A stretch of DNA of 21,453 nt from Pseudomonadota bacterium (GTDB taxonomy: Bacteria > Pseudomonadota > Alphaproteobacteria > Rhizobiales > Phreatobacteraceae), in assembly GCA_023416965.1 (NCBI GenBank), contig JAEZGJ010000013.1, forward strand, positions 1 to 21,453. Reading direction: 5' to 3'. Shown here one piece after another: positions 1 through 9,463 of this stretch (positions are counted from its first letter, which is position 1; each line of letters starts with the position of its first letter). Both the position numbers and the translations under genes were made by a program. Under the pieces are notes generated by a model. It made no database searches. It saw nothing but the letters and a program-made list of their open reading frames with translations, and was not told the DNA's origin.

Positions 1-995
1 TCGCCGACCTGAAGGGCCGGCGCGTCGGCGTGCTCGGCCGCGGGCCGGCCAACCGCGCGCTCTTCGCCACGCTCGCCGCCTATCACGGCCTCGACGCCGC
101 CAGCGTCACCGTGGTGCCCTTCGGCGAACTCGGGGAGATCGCGACCCAGACGCGGGCCCAGCCTGTCGACGCCATCTTCATGGCCCCGCCGCGCGGCGAC
201 CAGCTGGTCGGGGCGGCCCTCGGCGCCGTCGCCTGTCCGCCCGATCGCACCATCGCCGTGGTGCCGCTGGCTGAGGGCAGCGTCTTCCAGGCCCGCAACC
301 GCATCTTCTCCTCGGCCGAGCTCGTCGCCGGCGAATTCGCCGCCAATCCCGCCCTGCCGGCCGAGGCCATGGCGACGCTCGCCTTCCCCTCCATCCTGGT
401 CGCCCGCCGCGGGCTGCCGAACGACACGGTGGAGGAGTTCATCAAGCAGCTCTTCAATCTGCGCCACGGGCTCATGGCGCAGTTTCCGGCGGCGGCGCGC
501 ATCGAGGCCCTGCCCACCGACCGCGGCTCCGCCTTCACCCTCCATCCGGGCGCCGCCGCCTATTACGACGGCGAGACCAAGAGCTTCTTCGAGCGCTACG
601 AAATCCTCATCTACGTGCTCCTCTTCGGCTTCAGCGGCATTCTCTCGGCGCTGGTCTGGCTCTGGCGCTCCCTGTTCCCGACCCGCCGCCTGCTGGTCCA
701 CGAGGAGCACGGTGCCTTCGAGGGCCTGATCGAGAGGGCACGTCATGCCGGCACGCCCGAGGAACTCGACGCTCTCGTGGCTGAGATGGACGCGCTGCTC
801 GCCACCCTGTCGCGCAACATGCTCGACGGCCGCATCGACCTGGAGCTGAAGCCGGCCTTCGACATCCTCAGCGAGCGGCTGGACACGGCCATTGCGCAGC
901 GCCGCGCTGCCCTGGCGCAGCCCTCCTGCGAACCCGCCGAGCCGTCCGGGACGCCCGCCGCTCCCTCCATCCCGCAGGCTCCGGGCGGGCCGTGA
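1..995 (+). CDS. TAXI-family TRAP transporter solute-binding protein, membrane-anchored (5' end missing)
   Basis: The reading frame is open from the window edge (codons in phase with base 3), so the N-terminus lies outside. The visible part starts in a periplasmic-binding-protein fold (ADLKGRRVGVLG, the segment just before the family's central lobe) and carries the TAXI-type end HPGAAAYYDGE. One strong transmembrane segment follows (about bases 600-672, YEILIYVLLFGFSG...WLW). After it comes an unusually long, charged cytoplasmic tail of about 100 residues ending in a Pro/Ala-rich stretch. TAXI proteins normally deliver a carboxylate to a TRAP permease; here the binding domain appears tethered to the inner membrane instead of free in the periplasm. 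No permease gene is visible in the window. The family call is firm; the substrate is unknown. The tail is rich in alpha-helix-like Glu/Leu/Arg patterns and could contact a cytoplasmic partner, which is inference. Confidence 0.85.
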   Translation, partial: ADLKGRRVGVLGRGPANRALFATLAAYHGLDAASVTVVPFGELGEIATQTRAQPVDAIFMAPPRGDQLVGAALGAVACPPDRTIAVVPLAEGSVFQARNRIFSSAELVAGEFAANPALPAEAMATLAFPSILVARRGLPNDTVEEFIKQLFNLRHGLMAQFPAAARIEALPTDRGSAFTLHPGAAAYYDGETKSFFERYEILIYVLLFGFSGILSALVWLWRSLFPTRRLLVHEEHGAFEGLIERARHAGTPEELDALVAEMDALLATLSRNMLDGRIDLELKPAFDILSERLDTAIAQRRAALAQPSCEPAEPSGTPAAPSIPQAPGGP

Positions 996-1030
996 CCTGC
1001 CGCGCTGCGTCACGGTGCGTCAACTCACCG

Positions 1031-1059
1031 TTGGCAATGACCACCGAAGCGCTTTAGAT
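1031..1059 (+). promoter_or_regulatory. Possible sigma70-type promoter of the hybrid kinase gene
   Basis: TTGGCA (1031-1036) is followed after 17 bases by TTAGAT (1054-1059). The -35 is good and the -10 poor (3 of 6). If real, transcription would begin near 1066. That would exclude the ATG at 1058 and favour the ATG at 1112. Weak on its own. Confidence 0.3.
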
Positions 1060-1111
1060 GGGGCAGTTGCACGCGGGCACCCGCGCGCGCGAGCAGGCAT
1101 GGCGAGGCAGA

Positions 1112-4042
<2,931 letters not shown>

Positions 4043-4125
4043 GGAGGCGTCATTGTCCGGCCTGTGCGGCCCCAACCGCCCCGGCGTGCTCCGCCTCGCC
4101 GCCGGCCTCTGCCACGCCCGCTGCT

Positions 4126-4150
4126 GGAACTTCGCTGCCCTGCAACCGTT
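4126..4150 (+). promoter_or_regulatory. EcfG-type (general stress response sigma) promoter of the HWE kinase
   Basis: GGAAC (4126-4130), 16-base spacer, CGTT (4147-4150): an exact match to the alphaproteobacterial EcfG/RpoE2 consensus GGAAC-N16/17-CGTT. It lies in the 137-base gap before the HWE kinase and ends 30 bases before its ATG. The rest of the gap shows nothing else. Confidence 0.75.
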
Positions 4151-4179
4151 GGTCATCTCTGATCAGGTGCCGGGTACGC

Positions 4180-5676
4180 ATGACTGAGGATCACCATTTT
4201 CTGGCTGGCGGGGGTCAGATGGGGGCGCTGATGCGCAGCCATGACTGGGCCGCGACCCCGTTCGGTCCCGCTGCGGACTGGCCGGCCGAGCTGAAGGTCA
4301 TCGCCGCCTTCGTCCTCGCCAGCCCTCAGCCGATGATGGTCTGGTGGGGTCCCGACCTCCTGCAGATCTACAACGATGCCTTCGCCGCGCTCATGGGCCC
4401 GGAGCGCCACCCCGGCGCCTTCGCCGCCGCAGCCCGCGACAGCTGGGGCGAGATCTGGGAGACCCTGGGGCCGCAGGTCACCCATGTCCTCGGGGGAGGG
4501 CAGCCGGACTGGAACGAGGAACAGCTCGTCCAGATCACCAGGCACGGCATGCGGCGGAGCCTCTGGTGGACCTACGGCTTCTCGCCCGTCATGGCCGGTG
4601 GGGCCGTCGCCGGCGTGGTCCTGTCCTGCCAGGAGGTCACCGCCCGCCAGCGCCTCACCCATCGCATCCGCCAGCAGTCGGAGCGCCTGCAGCAGCTCTT
4701 CGAACAGGCTCCGGGCTTCATCGCCATCCTGACCGGCCCGCAGCACGTGGTGCAGTTCGCCAACGCGGCCTACCGGGCTCTCGTCGGGGACCGCCCGCTG
4801 ATCGGCCGGACGGTCGCCGACATCCTTCCGGAGGCCTCCAACCAAAGCTTCCTGGACCGGCTCGACGAGGTCTACCGCACCGGCGAGCCCCATCTCGGCA
4901 ACCGCGTGCCGCTGACCCTGGTCGACGGCGAGGGGGCCCGGCAGGATTTCGTCCTGGACTTCATCTACCAGCCGATCGTCGAGGACGACGGCCAGATCTC
5001 CGGAATCTTCGTCCAGGGCCACGACGTGACCGCCCATGCCATCGCCGAGAAGAACCTGACCCTGATCAACCACGAGCTGAAGCACCGCGTGAAGAACACG
5101 CTCGCGGTGACCACCGGCATCGTCAACCAGACCTTGCGCAACCGCGGCAATGACGAACTGCTGGCGACGCTGCGCGCCCGCATCAGCGCCTATGCGCGCG
5201 CCCACGACATCCTCGCGCCGCAGACCTGGGCGACCGGCACGGTGCGCGGCGCCGTCACCTCCGCCATCCAGTCATTCCAGACCCAGGGCGGCCGGTTCAC
5301 TCTGGAGGGGCCAGACGTCACGCTGGGGTCCCGTCAGGTGCTGTCCCTGTCCCTCGCCGTCCACGAACTCGCGGTCAATGCGCGCCGCTACGGGGCGCTG
5401 TCACAGCCGACGGGGCGGGTCGACATCCGCTGGGTGCTCCACGATCCGGAGGGAGAGCCCAAATTCGAGTTCTCCTGGCAGGAGACCGGCGGCCCGCCCT
5501 GTTCGGAGCCGGAGCGCCACGGCTTCGGCCTGCACCTCGTCTCGCGCGTGCTGGCCGGCGATTTCGACGCGACCACCTCCATCGCCTTCCCGGCCTCCGG
5601 CATGACCTTCACCATGCTGGCGCTCGGCCCGTCCCTGCGCCCCCCCGATCCGGACGGCTTCTTCGCCAAGCTTTAG
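4180..5676 (+). CDS. HWE-family sensor histidine kinase with two PAS domains
   Basis: A 498-residue cytoplasmic kinase. Two PAS-like domains (about 35-155 and 170-288, the latter closing with GHDVT) precede an HWE-type dimerisation/phosphoacceptor segment, HELKHRVKNTLA, with His302. Its catalytic domain has HELAVNARRYGAL (395-407, N-box with the family's His-Glu), the Trp-x-Glu motif as WQE (433-435) in SWQETGGPP, and the G-box GFGLHLV (449-455). HWE kinases are largely alphaproteobacterial, and many of the known kinases for the anti-anti-sigma regulator PhyR belong to this group. The gene has its own EcfG-type promoter, so a role in, or feedback on, the general stress response is a reasonable inference, although no phyR or ecfG gene is in view. 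It ends in a stop codon that forms part of a hairpin. Start ATG 4180 is the first good start; the ribosome site is poor. Confidence 0.92.
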   Translation: MTEDHHFLAGGGQMGALMRSHDWAATPFGPAADWPAELKVIAAFVLASPQPMMVWWGPDLLQIYNDAFAALMGPERHPGAFAAAARDSWGEIWETLGPQVTHVLGGGQPDWNEEQLVQITRHGMRRSLWWTYGFSPVMAGGAVAGVVLSCQEVTARQRLTHRIRQQSERLQQLFEQAPGFIAILTGPQHVVQFANAAYRALVGDRPLIGRTVADILPEASNQSFLDRLDEVYRTGEPHLGNRVPLTLVDGEGARQDFVLDFIYQPIVEDDGQISGIFVQGHDVTAHAIAEKNLTLINHELKHRVKNTLAVTTGIVNQTLRNRGNDELLATLRARISAYARAHDILAPQTWATGTVRGAVTSAIQSFQTQGGRFTLEGPDVTLGSRQVLSLSLAVHELAVNARRYGALSQPTGRVDIRWVLHDPEGEPKFEFSWQETGGPPCSEPERHGFGLHLVSRVLAGDFDATTSIAFPASGMTFTMLALGPSLRPPDPDGFFAKL

Positions 5677-5693
5677 CCGGCAAGGTCCGGCTA
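5674..5693 (+). terminator. Hairpin at the 3' end of the HWE kinase gene
   Basis: TAGCCGG (5674-5680, containing the TAG stop) pairs perfectly with CCGGCTA (5687-5693) around a 6-base loop. There is no T-run after it, so it may be a weak terminator or a 3' stability element. It abuts the next gene's putative promoter. Confidence 0.4.
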
Positions 5694-5718
5694 GGAACCC
5701 TGGTGCGGATCAGGCGTA
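5694..5718 (+). promoter_or_regulatory. Near-consensus EcfG-type promoter of the DUF305 gene
   Basis: GGAAC (5694-5698), 16 bases, CGTA (5715-5718): one mismatch from CGTT at the -10. It sits 29 bases before the ATG at 5748 and points at it, immediately after the kinase-gene hairpin. Confidence 0.45.
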
Positions 5719-5747
5719 GGACCAAAGGCCGGCCTCCGGAGGTCCCG

Positions 5748-6281
5748 ATGTCATATGCCCGCTTCCTCGCCATGGTGGCGACCTCGACCGTGGTCATGTT
5801 CGGCCTGATGTATCTCAACGTCTGGTCGCTCGATCACGTCTTCTACAGCCAGACCCGCACCTGGATGGCGCTGCTCATGGGAGCCGCCATGGCCATCGTG
5901 ATGCTGGGATTCATGTGGAGCATGTACAGGAACAGGAACGCCAATTTCGCGATCCTGGGGGCCAGCGTCGCCGTCTTCGCCGGCGCTTTGTGGCTGGTGC
6001 GCACCCAGGAGACCGTCTCCGACGTCGCCTATATGAAAGCCATGGTCCCGCACCACTCCATCGCCATTCTCACCAGCCGCCATGCTCATATCCGCGATCC
6101 CCGGGTCCGGCGCCTCGCCGACGCGATCATCTCCGCGCAGGTCCGGGAGATCGGCGAGATGAAGGAACTGATCGCCGCCCTGGAAAGGCAGCCGACCCCG
6201 CCCGGCGCACCCGATCTGCCGCCGGCGCCGAGCCAAGGGCAGGCGGGCTCTGGCGCGGTTACCGCCGCAGCGCCACGCTGA
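5748..6281 (+). CDS. DUF305-domain membrane protein
   Basis: A 177-residue protein with three N-terminal membrane segments (about 6-25, 38-59, 67-84) and a C-terminal DUF305-like domain. The domain shows MVPHH (99-103), further His at 112 and 114, and the helix IISAQVREIGEMKEL (about 127-141). DUF305 belongs to a four-helix ferritin-like group, and the paired His plus Gln/Glu pattern suggests metal binding; the function is not established. A Pro/Ala-rich tail follows. An earlier in-frame ATG at 5703 is rejected: it lies inside the putative promoter, whereas ATG 5748 has GGAGG (5738-5742) five bases upstream. The 3' end overlaps the convergent DUF421 gene by 23 bases. A near-consensus stress promoter precedes it. 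Confidence 0.88.
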   Translation: MSYARFLAMVATSTVVMFGLMYLNVWSLDHVFYSQTRTWMALLMGAAMAIVMLGFMWSMYRNRNANFAILGASVAVFAGALWLVRTQETVSDVAYMKAMVPHHSIAILTSRHAHIRDPRVRRLADAIISAQVREIGEMKELIAALERQPTPPGAPDLPPAPSQGQAGSGAVTAAAPR

Positions 6282-6744
6282 GCGTGCCGTCGCTCTCCAG
6301 GATGACGGCCTCGGCCTCATCGACGCCGAGGCCGCCCGCAGCACGGATCGCGCTCAGCGCCTCGTCCCGCGTCACCCGCTCGCGCTTCAAGGCGCCGTCG
6401 CAGAAGCGGCCGTCCCGCACCAGCAGCGCCGGTTCCGACCGGACGAGTGAGGCGAACCGGCCGGACCGGACCGAAGCATAGGTGACGATGAGTTGCAGGA
6501 TGATCAACAGGGCGAGAGCAGCCGCCCCTTCTGCCAGCGCGATGGATTCCTGCAGCAGGATCGCTGACAGCGTCGAGCCCAGAGCCACGGTCACCACGAG
6601 GTCGAAGGCGTTGAGCTTGGCGAGCGTCCTCTTGCCGGAGATGCGCAGGAACAGGACGAGGGTCCCATAGGCGAGGGTCCCCACCACCAGGGTCCGGATG
6701 ATGCCGGACCAGTTCTGGAACACCATGCCGCCGAGATCCATCAT
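6259..6744 (-). CDS. DUF421-family membrane protein (YetF/YcaP-like)
   Basis: A 161-residue protein with hydrophobic segments at about 14-33, 50-64 and 73-91. It carries the family signature GKRTLAKLNAFDLVVTVALGS (here at 37-57), followed by a cytoplasmic domain with PALLVRDGRF. The family is widespread. Members such as YetF of Bacillus are membrane proteins of poorly defined function, some tied to stress or sporulation regulons. Start: two adjacent ATGs at 6744 and 6741 follow GAGAGG; an upstream extension to 6831 lacks a ribosome site and would run through the promoter region. It converges with and overlaps the DUF305 gene by 23 bases, and diverges from the 63-aa gene at 6871 across a shared regulatory gap. 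Confidence 0.88.
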   Translation of the reverse strand: MMDLGGMVFQNWSGIIRTLVVGTLAYGTLVLFLRISGKRTLAKLNAFDLVVTVALGSTLSAILLQESIALAEGAAALALLIILQLIVTYASVRSGRFASLVRSEPALLVRDGRFCDGALKRERVTRDEALSAIRAAGGLGVDEAEAVILESDGTLSVALRR

Positions 6745-6793
6745 CGTTCCTCTCACCGTTCGCCGCCGCGCGCCCGATCGGGCTCCCTGCTCC

Positions 6794-6819
6794 GGAACCG
6801 CCCTCCCGGACCTGGCGTT
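6794..6819 (+). promoter_or_regulatory. EcfG-type promoter of the 63-aa gene
   Basis: GGAAC (6794-6798), 17-base spacer, CGTT (6816-6819): exact consensus. It is 51 bases before the ATG at 6871, in the gap between divergent genes. Confidence 0.72.
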
Positions 6820-6821
6820 CC
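6796..6821 (-). promoter_or_regulatory. Near-consensus EcfG-type promoter facing the DUF421 gene
   Basis: Read on the minus strand: GGAAC (6821-6817), 17 bases, GGTT (6799-6796), one mismatch from CGTT. It overlaps the exact plus-strand site almost base for base, so one element may fire both ways. It is about 51 bases before the DUF421 start. Confidence 0.4.
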
Positions 6822-6870
6822 CATAGAGCAAGGCCGCCGCATCCCCGCGGGGCTGACGGAGGACGCGAGA

Positions 6871-7062
6871 ATGTCTGGAGGACAGAGCAGCGGGACCGGG
6901 GCGATGACCGAGCTCGATGACGAGAAGGTGAGGAAGGACGACATCCTCAGCAACCGCGACAAGGCCCAGAGGCGGCCCGGCCAGAGCCTCGACAGCAAGG
7001 GTGTCCAGGTCGACGAATACAAGGACACGCCGGCGAACCGCCGCCCGCCGCGGGAGGACTGA
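6871..7062 (+). CDS. Small hydrophilic protein, probably stress-induced
   Basis: A 63-residue, highly charged protein with no hydrophobic stretch. It is rich in Asp, Lys, Arg, Gln and Gly, and ends with PANRRPPRED. The composition suggests intrinsic disorder. I do not recognise a family. Evidence that it is a real gene: GGAGG at 6858-6862 eight bases before the ATG, an exact EcfG-type promoter 51 bases upstream, and a stop codon built into a large hairpin shared with the convergent gene. Small, soluble, disordered proteins are common among general-stress regulon members, but a protective role is only inference. Confidence 0.7.
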   Translation: MSGGQSSGTGAMTELDDEKVRKDDILSNRDKAQRRPGQSLDSKGVQVDEYKDTPANRRPPRED

Positions 7063-7107
7063 CGCAGGGGGGATGCGCCGGCCTGCGGCGCATCCCGGGC
7101 TGCGTCA
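7060..7107. terminator. Bidirectional terminator-like hairpin spanning two convergent stop codons
   Basis: An 11-bp perfect stem (GGGATGCGCCG 7070-7080 with CGGCGCATCCC 7086-7096, loop of 5) is capped outside by TGACGCA (7060-7066) pairing with TGCGTCA (7101-7107). The outer arms contain the TGA stop of the 63-aa gene and, on the other strand, the TGA stop of the TRAP binding protein. No T-run follows. Confidence 0.65.
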
Positions 7108-8193
7108 GCCGCGCTGCCGCAGCCGCAGCATCATGGTGTCGAAGGAATATTCCGCCACCTGCCACCACAGATATTCCTCGTTGCGGAACGCACGCATGTG
7201 CTCGTAGATCCGCTTGAAGTCGGCATTGGCGGCCGAGAGCTCGGCATAGATGTCGTTGGCCGCCTTGTAGGCCGCATCGAGGATTTCGGCGCTGAAGGGG
7301 CGAAGCTGCGCGCCGGCCGCCACCAGACGCCTGAGCGCGGCGGGATTGCGGGCATCGTAGATCGCCGTCATGTCGAGATTGTTGGCGGCAGCCGCATTGT
7401 TGAAGATCTGCTGGTAGGACTTCGGCAGCGCGTTCCACTTGTCGGTGCCGATCCAGTAATGGACGGTCGGCGCGCCTTCCCAGAAGCCGGGATAGTAGTA
7501 GTACGGCGCCACCCGCACGAAGGCGAGCTTCTCGTCGTCATAGGGACCGACCCACTCGGCCGCGTCGATCACGCCGCGCTCCAGCGAGGAATAGGTGTCG
7601 CCGCCGGGAATCTGCTGCGGCACGACGCCGAGCCTCGCGACCACCTGGCCGGCCAGGCCGGCGATACGGAACTTCAGCCCCTTCAGGTCCTCCAGCGTGC
7701 GGACCTCCTTGCGGAACCAGCCGCCCATCTGCGTGCCGGTATTACCGCCCGGAACGGTGTGGACGTTGTATTTCTTGACGTAGTCGTTGACGAGCTGCTG
7801 CCCGCCGCCCTGGTAGAGCCACGCGTTGCGCTGGCGCACGTTCATGATGAAGGGCACGTCCGCCATGAGCGCGAGGACCGGGTCCTTGCCGACGAAATAA
7901 TAGCCCGGCGACTGGCACATCTCGATCGTGCCGGCCGAGACGGCGTCGAGCGTCTGGAAGGCGCCGACGATCTCACCCGCCGCGAAGCACTGGATCTTGA
8001 AGCGCCCGTCGGTCGCCTCGGCGATCTGCTTCGTCATCGTGTCGAGCGGGCCGTAGAGCGCGTCCAGCGATTTGGGGAAGGAGGAGGCGCAGCGCCAGCT
8101 GACCTCCGGCATGGTCTGTGCGATGGCGGGCGCCGCGACCGCCGCCCCGGCGACGCCTGCGGCGCCACCGGCCATGAATGTCCTGCGCTTCAT
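7105..8193 (-). CDS. TRAP transporter solute-binding protein, DctP family, TakP-like
   Basis: A 362-residue periplasmic binding protein. The N-terminus MKRRTFMAGGAAG... followed by APAIAQ is a Tat-type signal with cleavage near residue 26. The mature protein opens VSWRCASSFPKSLDALYG and contains VPGGNTGTQMGGWFRKE and EWVGPYDDEKL. These closely resemble, as I remember them, the Rhodobacter alpha-keto-acid binding protein TakP. GLKFRI carries Arg176 at the position of the carboxylate-clamping arginine of this family. GGAGG lies six bases before the ATG. No DctQ/DctM permease is in the window. Its position at the end of a hydroxycinnamate cluster makes an aromatic or keto acid a plausible ligand. 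Related TRAP proteins in Rhodopseudomonas bind cinnamate derivatives, but the sequence looks more like the keto-acid branch, so substrate is open. Confidence 0.93.
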   Translation of the reverse strand: MKRRTFMAGGAAGVAGAAVAAPAIAQTMPEVSWRCASSFPKSLDALYGPLDTMTKQIAEATDGRFKIQCFAAGEIVGAFQTLDAVSAGTIEMCQSPGYYFVGKDPVLALMADVPFIMNVRQRNAWLYQGGGQQLVNDYVKKYNVHTVPGGNTGTQMGGWFRKEVRTLEDLKGLKFRIAGLAGQVVARLGVVPQQIPGGDTYSSLERGVIDAAEWVGPYDDEKLAFVRVAPYYYYPGFWEGAPTVHYWIGTDKWNALPKSYQQIFNNAAAANNLDMTAIYDARNPAALRRLVAAGAQLRPFSAEILDAAYKAANDIYAELSAANADFKRIYEHMRAFRNEEYLWWQVAEYSFDTMMLRLRQRG

Positions 8194-8345
8194 GTCATTC
8201 CTCCATCTCCGTCCGCGTTTGTGATTGTGCTGCGGATCGCGGGGCTTTCCCCGTCACGGAAGACTAGACCCTGGCGAGGTGCCGGCGGGATGGCGCCAGC
8301 GAATGGAGGACATGCACGGACAAAACGCGGCGTTTCGATGTGGTT

Positions 8346-8379
8346 TGCGGCGGGCCGGGCCGGTGGCCTGCCCGCCGCA
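8346..8379 (-). terminator. GC-rich hairpin after the Bug-type gene
   Basis: TGCGGCGGGC (8346-8355) pairs perfectly with GCCCGCCGCA (8370-8379), 14-base loop. It begins 9 bases past the stop of the upstream minus-strand gene. There is no T-run in the direction of transcription, so termination would be partial. The rest of the 194-base gap (8194-8387) shows no clear promoter. Confidence 0.4.
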
Positions 8380-8387
8380 GATGGCCG

Positions 8388-9374
8388 TCACTCCTCGAGC
8401 GAGAAGCCGGAAGCCTTGACGATCGGCTCCCAGGTCTTGCGGGCCTGGTCGAGATAGGCCGCATAGTCCGGCGGCGACATGGTGAAGGGCTCCTGGCCCA
8501 CCGCCCGCAGCGTGTCGCGGGTGGCCGGCACCTTCACCGCCTCGGCCACCGCGGCGGCGATCTGCGCCGCCAGCGTCGGGGCCGTGCCCTTGGGCATGAA
8601 GCAGCCGAACGTGTCGCGCCCCACCACCTGGGCGAAGCCCTGCTCGGCAAAGGTCGGCACGTTCGGAAGGAAGGCCGAGCGCTCGCGGTCCGAGACGCCG
8701 ATGACGCGCAGCACGCCGGAGCCCACATGCGGCACGTAGTCGCCGATGGGGGTGATGGTCGAGGCGACATGGCCGCCCAGCAGGTCCTGGATGGCCGGCG
8801 TGGAGCCGCGGTAGGGGACGTGGCGGAGCTGGATTCCGGCGGCGGCGATCAGCAGTTCGCCGAGGAAATGCGGGGTCGAGCCGGCGGCCGGCGAGCCGAA
8901 GGCGGCCCGCGTCGGATTGGCCTTGGCCCAGGCGACGAAGCTCGCCACGTCCTTGACCTCCGCCGGCACCATCGGGCCGACCGCGAGGGCGAAGACGGCA
9001 TAGGTGGCCGGCGTCACCGGCGTCACGTCGGTGGCGGCATTGTAGGTGAGCTTCTTGTAGACGCTCGGATAGATGGTGAACATGGCGTCCGGGCTCACCA
9101 GGATGGTGCGGCCGTCGGGCGGCGAGTCGATCATCGCCTGGATGGCGATCTTGGCGGCGGCGCCCGGCCGGTTCTCCACCACGAAACTGTCGGCGACAGA
9201 GCCCTTCAGGCTCTCGGCGAGGCGGCGCGCCAGCGTGTCGGTCGGTCCGCCGGCGGGGAAGCCGACGAGGATGCGCCCGTTGCCGCGCACGAGCTGGGCC
9301 GGGGCGGGAAGGGTGGATGCGGTGAGGGCTGCGGCGGTGAGGCCCAGCATGTGGCGGCGATTCATGGACGTCAT
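8388..9374 (-). CDS. Bug-family (tripartite tricarboxylate transporter) solute-binding protein
   Basis: A 328-residue protein of the Bug/TctC fold. The N-terminus (NRRHMLGLTAAALTA...PAPAQ) is a secretion signal with a twin-arginine flavour, cleaved near residue 27. The mature part has the family landmarks ILVGFPAGGPTDTLARRLAE, VENRPGAAAKIA, PDGRTIL, HVPYRGSTPAIQDLLGGHV and PNVPTFAEQGF. Such proteins bind carboxylates and normally work with TctA/TctB permeases, neither of which is present; many genomes carry large numbers of orphan copies. GGGAGG stands five bases before ATG 9374; the ATG at 9365 is a possible alternative. It lies 89 bases after the amidohydrolase gene on the same strand, so an aromatic-acid ligand is inferred from context only. 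Confidence 0.92.
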   Translation of the reverse strand: MTSMNRRHMLGLTAAALTASTLPAPAQLVRGNGRILVGFPAGGPTDTLARRLAESLKGSVADSFVVENRPGAAAKIAIQAMIDSPPDGRTILVSPDAMFTIYPSVYKKLTYNAATDVTPVTPATYAVFALAVGPMVPAEVKDVASFVAWAKANPTRAAFGSPAAGSTPHFLGELLIAAAGIQLRHVPYRGSTPAIQDLLGGHVASTITPIGDYVPHVGSGVLRVIGVSDRERSAFLPNVPTFAEQGFAQVVGRDTFGCFMPKGTAPTLAAQIAAAVAEAVKVPATRDTLRAVGQEPFTMSPPDYAAYLDQARKTWEPIVKASGFSLEE

Positions 9375-9463
9375 GGATTCCTCCCTTGAGTGGCGGCGGC
9401 GCGCCGGCTTCTCCTGGCCGGTCGGACCGCACGGGTCGTGGCTTTCCTCCTGCGGGGCCGGCT

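Noticed and set aside
1058..1111. ATG at 1058 as start of the hybrid kinase
   Set aside because: No ribosome site and overlap with a candidate -10 element; ATG 1112 has GAGG upstream. The protein would differ only by 18 residues.
7198..9389. Long plus-strand open frames opposite the TRAP and Bug binding-protein genes
   Set aside because: Both are antisense shadows of clear periplasmic binding proteins with signal peptides and ribosome sites.
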